Shown here piece by piece: positions 1 through 8,939 of a DNA stretch of 64,000 bases (positions are counted from its first letter, which is position 1; the number at the start of each line of letters is the position of its first letter). Below the pieces are notes generated by a model. The model saw only the letters and a list, made by a program, of their open reading frames with translations. It was not told the DNA's origin and searched no databases. Source of the stretch: Pycnococcus provasolii (Eukaryota > Chlorophyta > Pseudoscourfieldiophyceae > Pseudoscourfieldiales); the NCBI GenBank assembly GCA_049487715.1, contig CP150566.1, forward strand, positions 558,001-622,000, in the 5' to 3' direction. Made by a program: the position numbers and the translations under genes.

Positions 1-1443
1 GTAGGCATGCTCCGCGATCCAACTCGTCTTACGGCGCTCCGCCTCCATCACCTTGAAGTGAGCCTGGCGATGCACCTCCATCGCCTTCTCCAAGGATGCA
101 TTGCCCATCCTCTCCACCACCGCGGTGCCTCGAACCGGGTCGAGGTCTGTCAACATGTGCTCGCGCCTAATCGACACCTCATCCATGCGACGCTGCGCAT
201 TGATGATGCGTTCCATCGCCTCTGCTCTGCGCCGCTGTTCGGGCGTGCCGTGTCCGTGAGACTTGCCAAGCTGCAGTCTGAGGTGGTGCGAATTGGCGTA
301 GTGCCTCGCGCCCGCGATTGCCGCCTCAGCGTCGCCACGCTCGCCGCGTGCCCCACGCGGCCATAGAACCCGGTACGCACCTCTGCACGTGCTCGGGCCA
401 TAGCGTGCGCGAAGCATCCCAACTGCGTATCCCGTTTTCTCCGGCTCGTGCGTACCACAGAGCATCAACTGCCACACGACCGTCTGCACAGCCTCCGCAC
501 ACTGCGGCGTGCAGTAACCAGTTGACTTGGCGTGCTCTATGTCAAGTATACTACGCCGTCGCGTTTGGAACGCATCCCACGGTCTGTCCTTTGAATATCT
601 CGAGTACGCGTCGTGCACATGCGGTGGGCTTAGGGGCGGCGTGAGCGGCGGATCCGGCGGGGCGGGCGGCTGCTGAATCAGAGGCGGCGGGTCGTCGTCA
701 GGCTTGTCGCCGGGGCTAACAAGTTCGCGGCAAGCTGGTGCGCTGACGTGCAGTCCGAGACTTCGGTGCGCCGCCGGTCCGTTCACGTCGATCTTGTTGT
801 CGTCCTCGTGCCTCCACAACAGCAGATATGGCGAAACGAGCTCCTCGAGCTTTTCTTTGGCGCACTGGTGTGGCGGCGGAACTGTCTCGCACCTTGCTTG
901 AACCCGCGGCGGTGCCTTGGAAAGCACGCCGCAGAACGACGCGCCCTGCAGTCGAAAGTCGAAAGTCCCAGCCTTCTTATTTCTCATCCAGTCGCAGTTC
1001 CTCATGTAAGTCTCGCACGTGTTGATGCACTGTCGCCTCTCTTGCTCCGTCGCCGGCCTATTGTTCTTCGTGTGCGGTCCAGCCGCGCGACAGGTTGGCG
1101 CGCCATAGCATCGGCGTGGCAAGACGTCTGGGCACTTGAGGTCTTCCACCGAGGTGACGTGTGTTTCTGCATACCTTTTTCTTGTGAGTTCGTCAACCAC
1201 CTCTTCTTTGGTGCGTGCCTCCGTGTCGTTGTGTTTTGCGGGTGTTTGTGCGTTTGGCTTTCCATCGGCAAGGTAAGCTTCTGCGTCGGCTGTGATTCTC
1301 AGAAACGGCGGCGTGTTTTTCTTAAAGGTGTTTGCCGCAGAGGCCAAAAAGACGACGTTGAGAGCGCACAGGATATGCGCAACAAAGTAGCGGCGCTTCA
1401 GTAGTGGTCTAGAAGAGCGTCTTCGGCCTGGGAGCGCCGGCAT
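1..1443 (-). CDS. Secreted or type II membrane protein, cysteine-bearing, partial (C-terminus off the left edge)
   Basis: The minus strand is open without a stop from the window edge up to about position 1570. The first ATG is at 1443, giving at least 481 residues. The N-terminus is basic (residues 7-18, RRR and KRR clusters), followed by a hydrophobic stretch at about 20-36 ending in ASAA. This fits a signal peptide or signal anchor. The following lumenal part has several cysteine groups (for example RQCINTCETY and a nearby MRNC), then a proline-rich linker around residues 265-285, a second cysteine-bearing part (TGYCTPQC, MLCGTH) and a charged, probably helical C-terminal stretch rich in E, R and K. 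I recognise no family. The composition, lack of stops and plausible N-terminus make it a real gene. The reading frame on the opposite strand at 748-1404 is its shadow. Confidence 0.7.
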   Translation of the reverse strand, partial: MPALPGRRRSSRPLLKRRYFVAHILCALNVVFLASAANTFKKNTPPFLRITADAEAYLADGKPNAQTPAKHNDTEARTKEEVVDELTRKRYAETHVTSVEDLKCPDVLPRRCYGAPTCRAAGPHTKNNRPATEQERRQCINTCETYMRNCDWMRNKKAGTFDFRLQGASFCGVLSKAPPRVQARCETVPPPHQCAKEKLEELVSPYLLLWRHEDDNKIDVNGPAAHRSLGLHVSAPACRELVSPGDKPDDDPPPLIQQPPAPPDPPLTPPLSPPHVHDAYSRYSKDRPWDAFQTRRRSILDIEHAKSTGYCTPQCAEAVQTVVWQLMLCGTHEPEKTGYAVGMLRARYGPSTCRGAYRVLWPRGARGERGDAEAAIAGARHYANSHHLRLQLGKSHGHGTPEQRRRAEAMERIINAQRRMDEVSIRREHMLTDLDPVRGTAVVERMGNASLEKAMEVHRQAHFKVMEAERRKTSWIAEHAY

Positions 1444-1738
1444 GAAGCCGGTGCACGAATCGGCGGATGATGCGCGCGGATAAGACGGCGCTTTGCTTTG
1501 CGTCGGAGAAGGAGAGGAGCGTGACGGTGGTGAAGTGTCCAGATGAAGTTGTTGACCACCTCCTCGAACGCGCGATTAGTATGGTAGCATGGCGTCTACG
1601 ACGACGATGGTCACACTGACCATGTCCTTGAGCGCGCGATTACCTCCTACTTTTTAGTTGGGGTAGGCCGGCGGAAGAGCATGGTGCCAGCCTGCTTTGT
1701 AACACCTCGCCTCAATCGAAGGTTCGAAGCACGTGTTC

Positions 1739-3481
1739 ATGTTCTGCGTCATGTCCGCTCGGCTGCGCGTCGCGTCTCTGCCGCGCGCCATGCTCCTCCT
1801 TCTTGGACTCATCTTGACGCTTTCATGCCCTTGTGCCGTTGGCAAAGCCAACAAGAATAATAAGATGGAGCACCGCGCGCTCGAGGCGCACAGCGTGGAG
1901 GCGTTCGACGTCCTGCTGCGATCGCGCTTGCACGACGTCATTATCGTCGACTTCTACGCGCCGTGGTGCGGACACTGCAAGGTGCTCGCGCCTGAGTTTG
2001 ACAAAGCGCATGCTATGATACGCGACATGCCGGCGCCGTTCAACGACAGCGTGCTCGTCGTCAAGGTGGATGCGGAGAAGCTGGGCAAGCTCAAGACCAG
2101 ATACAAGCTCAAGAGTTATCCGAGCATACGCGTGTTCCGCAGAGACGAAGGTACGGGAAAGATGCCAAAGCAGCCTGAGATATACAGCGGTGATCGGTTC
2201 GCAACCAACATCGTCCGACATGCTGCCGCGCTTGCAGGTGCGCCGATGCCCGCCGTTAAGGCCAGGGGGTGGGACTCTGCGGCGGAGGAGGTGGCAGGCG
2301 CAGCCACCGACATGGCGAAGCGCGACGGGCGCGGAGTCTTCGTGCACGTACAGGTGGCGTCCAGCCATGGCGATGCTGCGGAGCGGGCGCGACGTGCGCT
2401 GTCCCACGCGGCTGCCGAGACGCTCGAGACGGCTTTCAAGCGCGTGGAAGTGACGGTCGCCGAGGGCGAAGCGCACGCGGGAACGGCGGCACTGCCGTCG
2501 GAGGCGGCGCGCGCCGCCGCCGAGAATCCCGAAGGCGTGTTGCTTGCACTGTACGCGTCCACGGCGAACCGAAGTAAGCCGATTGAGCTTCGCATGAGCG
2601 AAAACGATAGCACGCCTCCGGCGATCATGTGTCGCTTTCTGGTGCTAACGCCGGACGTGACGGACGATGACGTCGTGGCATTCACGGCGGCGCATCTATG
2701 GCCTTCACTGCCTGCGTTGACGCGCGCCAACTTCCACTCGTTCATGGCGACGAAGACGCCGATCATCATCTGCGCAGAGCGCCGACCAGGCCGTGTGGAC
2801 GACGACGTCAGCAGCGGATTCAAGGCGCAGTGCAAGGCTCTTCGCGACAGCGATAGTGGCAAAATGTTGCCGCAGGTAACGTACCTGCGCTTCGGCATCG
2901 ACGCCGGCGTCGACGCATGGTTCGAGTCGGAGTTTGGCGAGCTGCGTGCTGCAGAGCTCCCCGTTACCCCGCTACTCTCCTTCGTGCGTGACGCGGTTTC
3001 CAAATTTGTCGCCTCGCTGCGCCCGCGTCCACCGGACACGGCTGTGAGCGGCGATGCGCTCGCGGAGCACACAGAAGAGGCGGCGTCGATTGTTCTTTTC
3101 GACGTGTCCACCCGCCTGTTCTGCTCACATGGCATCGGCGTTCACGTGGACGAGTCCAGTGCGTCAGCGGAGATGAGCACGATGCTGACGTCGTGCGACG
3201 TCTCGAGAGATGCGAGCTTGGTTTCGAAGGTGGTGCGGTACATGGAAGCTTTCGTGGGCATGGAGTCACGAGCATATCCTAAGGGCAAGATTGGGCGATA
3301 TTTCAAATACGCGCGCACGCTTGTCGTCGACGGACAACTTCAGCCGTGGCAGCTTGGCACGGCAACGCTTCTGTCCGTGTTGTTTTTCGTACGAATTCTG
3401 CTCTATGTATTTAGCATGTGGTGGAAGACTGTGATGACGCAGCCAGGTGGCGTCGGCGACAATGTCAAGAAGTTTAACTAG
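1739..3481 (+). CDS. Membrane-anchored protein disulfide isomerase (TMX-like)
   Basis: 580 residues from the first in-frame ATG; methionines at residues 5 and 18 are alternatives. A hydrophobic signal peptide (about 18-34) is followed by one thioredoxin domain. Its active site APWCGHCK has cysteines 77 and 80, the classic PDI pair that oxidises and isomerises disulfides in the ER lumen, and the cis-proline segment SYPSIRVF follows. A long central region without a second CxxC probably contains inactive thioredoxin folds. Near the C-terminus is a transmembrane helix (about 541-563), then a short cytosolic tail ending KKFN. Lysines at -4 and -3 form a dilysine ER-retrieval signal, which replaces the lumenal KDEL of soluble PDIs. 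This architecture matches TMX-type PDIs. It converges on the TBP gene with 109 bp between the stops. Confidence 0.85.
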   Translation: MFCVMSARLRVASLPRAMLLLLGLILTLSCPCAVGKANKNNKMEHRALEAHSVEAFDVLLRSRLHDVIIVDFYAPWCGHCKVLAPEFDKAHAMIRDMPAPFNDSVLVVKVDAEKLGKLKTRYKLKSYPSIRVFRRDEGTGKMPKQPEIYSGDRFATNIVRHAAALAGAPMPAVKARGWDSAAEEVAGAATDMAKRDGRGVFVHVQVASSHGDAAERARRALSHAAAETLETAFKRVEVTVAEGEAHAGTAALPSEAARAAAENPEGVLLALYASTANRSKPIELRMSENDSTPPAIMCRFLVLTPDVTDDDVVAFTAAHLWPSLPALTRANFHSFMATKTPIIICAERRPGRVDDDVSSGFKAQCKALRDSDSGKMLPQVTYLRFGIDAGVDAWFESEFGELRAAELPVTPLLSFVRDAVSKFVASLRPRPPDTAVSGDALAEHTEEAASIVLFDVSTRLFCSHGIGVHVDESSASAEMSTMLTSCDVSRDASLVSKVVRYMEAFVGMESRAYPKGKIGRYFKYARTLVVDGQLQPWQLGTATLLSVLFFVRILLYVFSMWWKTVMTQPGGVGDNVKKFN

Positions 3482-3553
3482 AATCTGCTACCTTTACCGA
3501 TTAGGTCAGTCACATACAGCGTTTTGTCTTATGCAAAGTGTTCAACAGTTTGA

Positions 3554-3558
3554 TTACA
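3554..3558 (-). terminator. TGTAA polyadenylation signal of the TBP gene
   Basis: TTACA on the plus strand reads TGTAA on the minus strand, 33 nt past the TBP stop. Position and sequence fit the chlorophyte-type poly(A) signal seen after many genes here. Confidence 0.4.
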
Positions 3559-3590
3559 AGTTTTGTGTAGTGGTAAAAGTAGATAGAAAC

Positions 3591-4472
3591 TCATTCCTTC
3601 TTCTTGGCAAATTCGCGAAGTGTTGGGTAAATGTTTTCGAAAGCCTCGTAGATTTCGTCGCGGTGTTTCGCGCCCGTGAGCACCACCTTGCCGCTGACGA
3701 AGATGAGAAGCACAACCTTTGGTCTCTTCATGCGGTAGATGAGTCCAGGGAAAAGCTCCGGTTCGTAGCTGGAGTAGTGCCCGTGCGTGAACGACAGCCC
3801 TTCGAGTCGTATGGGAAACTTGACGTCTGCGGACCCGACCATGTTCTGCACCTTGAAGTCTGCAAACTTGACGGGAAAGTCGAGTTTTTGTATGATTCTC
3901 GCGTACTTGCGTGCAGCTTGCTTCGCCTCGTCTTCGCCCTTCGCGCCTGTGACGACGACTTTCCCGCTCGCAAAGATGAGAGCTGTTGTCTTCGGTTCTC
4001 TGATTCGCATGATGACGGCGGCAAATCTCTTCGGGTTGTACTCCGCGTTTCTCGCGTGCATGGCGATTTGTTTCAAGTCAAGTTCGCAGTTGAGGTTGCA
4101 CGTGGACACGACGTTTTGCATGCGCGGCACGATTCCCGACGGGTGTCTCGCGAGGTCCACCGCTGGCTGCGAGCCCGCCGAGGCCGTCGCTGCTGAGGTC
4201 AAAGGATGTGTCGCCTGGAGGGCTGCTGCTTGCGGCGCCAGCACCGCTGAGGAGGATACCAAGCCAGAGCCCAGAGCCCCCCCCTGCGAGGAAACACCAC
4301 CGAGGTTACCAACCGAGGCAACCTGGAACGATCCCTGACCTCCAACAACTCCACCAACTCCTGCTGATGAGAGAGGAAGAGGGACGAGAGAGAGGGCATC
4401 AGCAGGAGGAGCAAGTTGAGAACCAACCAGCGCAGGAGGAGGAGGAGGGGGAGGAGGAGGAGGAGACGCCAT
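3591..4472 (-). CDS. TBP: TATA-binding protein (TBP)
   Basis: 293 residues. The C-terminal 180 residues are the saddle-shaped TBP core made of two imperfect repeats. Repeat 1 runs from [20 protein letters not shown] to the KLDFP segment, and repeat 2 from [20 protein letters not shown] to the C-terminus. Each repeat carries the signature LIFxSGKVVxTGAK ([26 protein letters not shown]). TBP nucleates pre-initiation complexes for all three nuclear RNA polymerases. The N-terminus begins with a ten-proline run, then a low-complexity Ala/Gly/Ser linker, which is typical of variable TBP N-termini. The start is the first ATG in frame; the frame stays open further upstream but has no earlier ATG before the upstream stop. 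It converges with the PDI gene. Confidence 0.95.
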   Translation of the reverse strand: MASPPPPPPPPPPALVGSQLAPPADALSLVPLPLSSAGVGGVVGGQGSFQVASVGNLGGVSSQGGALGSGLVSSSAVLAPQAAALQATHPLTSAATASAGSQPAVDLARHPSGIVPRMQNVVSTCNLNCELDLKQIAMHARNAEYNPKRFAAVIMRIREPKTTALIFASGKVVVTGAKGEDEAKQAARKYARIIQKLDFPVKFADFKVQNMVGSADVKFPIRLEGLSFTHGHYSSYEPELFPGLIYRMKRPKVVLLIFVSGKVVLTGAKHRDEIYEAFENIYPTLREFAKKKE

Positions 4473-5181
4473 GCCAAATGAGCGACGTTCGTTCGAACGC
4501 GAAAAGCCACGCTTCGCGAGGGCGAGTGCAATGCCGGCGGCGACAAGATTCGATAGGACCCTGAGCGAGCGAGCGAAACGGCGAATAGTCGGGGTCGGCG
4601 ACTCGGGGTCGGCCACCTCAACCCCTCCCCGTCCCGGCCTCCCCGGGCCGCCGGGGCCGGGCTCCAATGCTCCATGGCCGCGTCGCTAAGTAACGGAATA
4701 GGGAGCAGCCATGGCGCTGTAGGGTTCGTGAACAAGTAAAGAAGTAAGTAGAAAGAGAGAATGACATTACAATAGTAAAGTAGAAGTAGTGTAGTCGCCA
4801 GCGCGCCGCCAGCTGAAGCGCGTCGGTGGTCCATAGCCACTCATTACATATCGTCTCCATCATTACCGTCTTGAGTAATTATTCCAAAGGGGGAATTTAT
4901 AGTGGGCTGTCAGTCACCCGCTATAAATACACCACGTCCTGAAACTCAAGACGGTTTTCCCCAAAACCGAATTCACCAAAACAAATCTCCAGTGGGGGTT
5001 TCACCAAAGCAACAAACCCCTAGGTCCATACTGACACGAGTTTCTTTTCCTCTCAGCTTGAGGTTTTTCTTCTCAGATACGCTTACTTTTCACGGATTTT
5101 TGACTGCTCTGCGGGGTGGTGTGTGAGGTGAACCCCTAAACGGGATACGCCGAACTGCCAAAACCCCCAACAGGGAGGTGG

Positions 5182-5244
5182 TCACGTGATTCATCAGCCC
5201 CCCTTATAACGGGCAGTGCCCACTATGAGGAGGTTATCACGTGA
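5182..5244. promoter_or_regulatory. Paired TCACGTGA palindromes
   Basis: Two TCACGTGA octamers, the second inside ATCACGTGAT, lie 55 bp apart in a divergent promoter. They match the core site of bHLH/bZIP factors. Function is inferred from sequence only. Confidence 0.35.
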
Positions 5245-5453
5245 TCCCCCTCTCTCGAGGGACCTCCCTTAGTATCCTCCGTGTAACTCAACCACTCTTA
5301 ACTTTTACTTAAGGTGTGTCTACCGTAGGCTTGGCGGTCTTACGTGTAGTGAAAGAGGACGGCTTGAGCTCGCCGCCACAGCGACTATGACACACGCATG
5401 CAGGACAAGCCATTTTTGTCACTGCTCTCTGCTCTTTTCTGGGTTAGCCGAGG

Positions 5454-5494
5454 CTGGCACCTGACAGAGAGGAAGCCTGGCACCTGACAGAGAG
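5454..5494 (+). repeat. 18-bp direct repeat, two copies, 23-bp period
   Basis: CTGGCACCTGACAGAGAG occurs at 5454-5471 and again at 5477-5494 with no mismatch. Confidence 0.85.
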
Positions 5495-5788
5495 TTGAAA
5501 CAAGTACTGTAAACAGCTCTCACGTCTCAAGCCAGGAATAAAATCTCGTGGCTGAGAGGGAAAAGTGCACACCTACCAACTATGTACCTTTTCCTCCAAG
5601 GCTGCAAGGGCAGAAGGGGGCCCGCGGGAGTTGCAAAGAAATCTGAATTCCGTGGTGGAAAATCAATCTCCCGGAAAAAAAGTCCCCCCCTGGGCAAGGC
5701 CCTCCTGACAACCACAACAACACGTCACCCCGTGTTCCGTCTTCTGAAAGTCACACTTCCTTTTTGAAGGGATCGGGATCGTTGAGTG

Positions 5789-8008
5789 ATGGCGCCGTGG
5801 TTCTTGCTCTTTGCTCTGCTCGTTGCCCTCGTGCCTGCAGTCTCGGCCGGGCACTGCGCGTCGGCGTACACGTCGTGCAGCACGTGCGTCATGGATACTC
5901 GGTGCAAGTTCTGCGGATCGCAATGCGCAATGGCCGCGGATGCTTGCAGTGCCGTTTCGCTGCAAGGCGCAGACAGCGTCGTGCAGTGCCCAAACTTTGA
6001 CAAAGGAACGGGAAGCCTGTTCTTCGAGTCGATCACGAGTGCCATCAAAGGCAACCCTGCGCAGCTGAACTACGGGGTGGCCATCACAGACTTTGACGGC
6101 GACGGTGAGTTTGAGGCTTTCGTCGCTGGCTTTGGAGTTAAGAACCAGATCTACAAGTGGAACGCCAAAGAGCAGTCCATGGTTGACATAGTCAACGGCG
6201 ACGCCGTCGTCGCCGACGCAACTCGAAAGGCCATCGGCGTTGCTGCTTGCGACGTCGACGGAGACGGCCATGAAGAGGTGTACGTTCTCAACACTGACGC
6301 GTACGGTGGACAGACGGCTACGTCGGACAGGCTCCTTCAGCGCGATGCAGCGACCGGCACGTGGCGCGACATGTTCACCATGCCGAAGCACGCCTCATCC
6401 GCTAACTTTGTGGCTGGTCGCTCTTGCGCCTGCGTCGATCGAAACGGCGATGGCAAGTACGGTAAGTCTTACCTCTCACCATCCGTGGCGGATAAGCAAC
6501 ATTTCAGCTGACAACCTAACACACGAAATAAAACAGGCGTGTTCGTGGCAAATTACGGTGGGGCGATGCGCTTGTACGAAATTGGTGCCGAAACGGGCGC
6601 GCTTTTCGACGCTGGGCTCGAGAGCGGCGTCGGAGCTCTTGGCGCGACGGGTGGTCGTGCCGTCGTGGCTGGCCCAATCACGGGTGGACCTCGTATGGAC
6701 GTGCTGGCCAACAACGAATGGTCGAGATATTCGGGCGACTTGAAAGGCTCCAACTTTCTGCTTACAAACCTCGGTGACGGCAAGTTTGCCAACGAGGCGG
6801 CGGCACGCAGCATCGAGGATCAGGAGGAGAACGGGCGAGGCACGGCACTTTTTGACGCGAACCACGACGGACGCGTCGACGTCGTTTATGGCAACTGGAA
6901 TGGTCCTCACAGGTTGATGATCCAGCAGCCTGACGGCACGTTTCGCGACGTCGCGAGCGGGGATATGGCTGAGCCCACCAGGATCAGGACGGTGATCACT
7001 GCTGACTTCGACAACGACGGCAAGATGGAAATCTTCTGGAACAACATTCCAGGTGAAAATAAGTTATTTCAGGAGGCTAGCTCTGATGGCAAGAGCTGGA
7101 CTAAGCTAAACATCGGCGCGGCCCTCGAGGCTGACGGGTACGGGACGGGAGCAGCCGTCGCGGATTTTGATGGTGATGGCATCCTCGAGCTTCTCGTGAG
7201 CCACGGCGAGAGTGCACAGCAGCCGCTGTCCATGTTCAAAGCCACTAGCGCCGCGGCAGGCAACCACTACCTGCGCGTATTCCCGAAAACGCGCCAAGGC
7301 TCTCCGGCGCGTGGGGCAACCGTGGCGCTAGTCGCGGACGGCATGCTGCACGCTCGCTTCATCGACAGTGGGTCGGGTTACTTGTGCCAGATGGAGCCCG
7401 TGGCGCACTTTGGCCTTGGCGCGACCGTCCCAGGAAACCTAACGGTAACCGTGACGTGGCCAGATGGTGCAAGCTACTCGGGCATGCTCGCGGCGGACAA
7501 GATGCATACGATTGAATACCCAGGAAACGCGCCTTCAACACTAGGTAAGACGTCGACGTCGACTACAACAACAACATCAACGACGACGACAACGACTGCG
7601 CCGGCGCCGGTGGTGGCGACGACAACGACAACCACAGAGGCGACGACTACAACGACAGAGGTGATGACATCGACATCGACAGCCGCCACAACGACAGCAG
7701 AGGCGACTATGCCGACATCGACGACGACGACGACGATGATGACCACGGCAACGACGACGACGACGACGACGCCTTTGGTGTCGCCACCACCGCCGCCGAT
7801 GCAGCAATTGTCGTCGTCAACTCCACCGTCCATACTGAACGCTGACGAAACCTCCCCACCCTCTTCCCAATCTACCACTACTACCATCTCCTCCGCAGTT
7901 GCCAAGGATCCGCTCTCGGCAGTGCCGAAGGAGAGCAGCGCGCATTCTTCTCACGTTGGCGTCGTCTTCTTCATGCTTGCCGTGTTGCTGCTCGTGGCTG
8001 CGGCGTAG
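5789..8008 (+). CDS. CRTAC1-like FG-GAP/ASPIC surface protein, probably GPI-anchored (two exons)
   Basis: Exons 5789-6461 and 6537-8008 are joined by a 75-nt intron (GTAAGT...ACAG) that restores the frame within a Gly codon; 714 residues. A signal peptide (1-20) leads to a small cysteine-rich plexin-like segment (CxxC pairs at about 32-45). FG-GAP/VCBS repeats follow with calcium-loop motifs DFDGDGEFE, DVDGDGHEE, DANHDGRVD, DFDNDGKME and DFDGDGILE. Next is an ASPIC/UnbV-type domain (YLRVFPK through HFGLG). The C-terminus is a long Thr/Ser-rich stalk (nt 7545-7770) and a terminal hydrophobic tail with no basic residues after it, as in GPI-anchor signals. The family is extracellular, with calcium-stabilised beta-propellers used in adhesion. 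The start is the ATG before APWFLL. Confidence 0.85.
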
Positions 8009-8939
8009 TGGCTCTATATCACTTAGTAGTTTTGTGTGTAATGATGGCTGTAATCACATAACACACATGCAGCTTATGTGACATCATCATCAGGCATTCA
8101 GGCGGGAAAACGTAACGAAATCACATAAGCATGTATTTATCTGATTCATGAGAGTTGAGACATGAGCACGATCTTTACACACAACACCAGGTGGTTATAA
8201 AACTTGTCATCATGTCGAATGGTTCAAAAAATGCCTATGGACGAGGTCTGTGGACATCACCTTTGATGGTCATCACGTGATGAAAAGGCCAGCCAATCTA
8301 CGGCGGGTCCTCCGGACGTACTGTAGGAACTCAGGGGACGCAGGTGACTAGGTGGAAGGGCTGCAGTGTATCCGAGGGTACAGTAGGCGTGTAATGGTAA
8401 ACTTTACAGTATGCAGGCCGTCACGCGTCCGACAATGTCATGTGGACTGTGGTGTTGTCTTGCCCATGTCAAAATTCCCATCCACGCCATACTACCCTAC
8501 TAAAATCACGCGAGAGCCTCTCGAGAGCCGAGAACCGAGACGAGACGAGATGCGAAATCAAATACTGTAGACTATGAAATATCGCAAGACAACACAACAC
8601 GGGCGGAGGTGAATTCAACTACCAAACAAAGAATTCAAGAAACACAAGCACGTGATTCCTTCATGAGCAGAGGGGAAGGAAAACCAAAAGGAATGGGGCC
8701 CCTCCCTCAAAACGAGAGGAGAAGGAGGGCGAGTTGGGAGGGAGGCATCAGGGAGGCCGCACACTTTACTAGGAAGGCACAAGTGCATGCATGTGCACAC
8801 ACACGGTTTGGTTTGGGTTTCCACTTTACTTTACGCGCGAACCTCTTTCGGCAAGGCCCCCTGGGGCTTTTTCTTTCTGGCGCACGCTACTGGGTCCCCG
8901 GTACGGTGTCCTCCTCCACACTTGAATAGGTTGCCCGTG
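8009..8939. other. Intergenic region before the EF-hand gene
   Basis: No gene is supported here. It holds one ATCACGTGAT palindrome (8272-8281) and several TACTGTA/TACAGTA motifs (near 8319, 8389 and 8563). Short open frames near 8350-8930 have no codon or domain support. Confidence 0.6.
8037..8041 (+). terminator. TGTAA polyadenylation signal
   Basis: TGTAA begins 29 nt past the stop of the FG-GAP gene. A second copy lies a little downstream. Confidence 0.4.

Larger units (their letters stand above)
4473..5788. other. Intergenic region, head-to-head between TBP and the FG-GAP protein gene
   Basis: No convincing coding sequence is visible. The spacer holds the promoters of TBP (-) and the FG-GAP gene (+). 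It contains two palindromic TCACGTGA boxes (5182-5189, 5237-5244), an 18-bp tandem direct repeat (5454-5494) and a TACTGTA motif near 5504. Confidence 0.6.
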
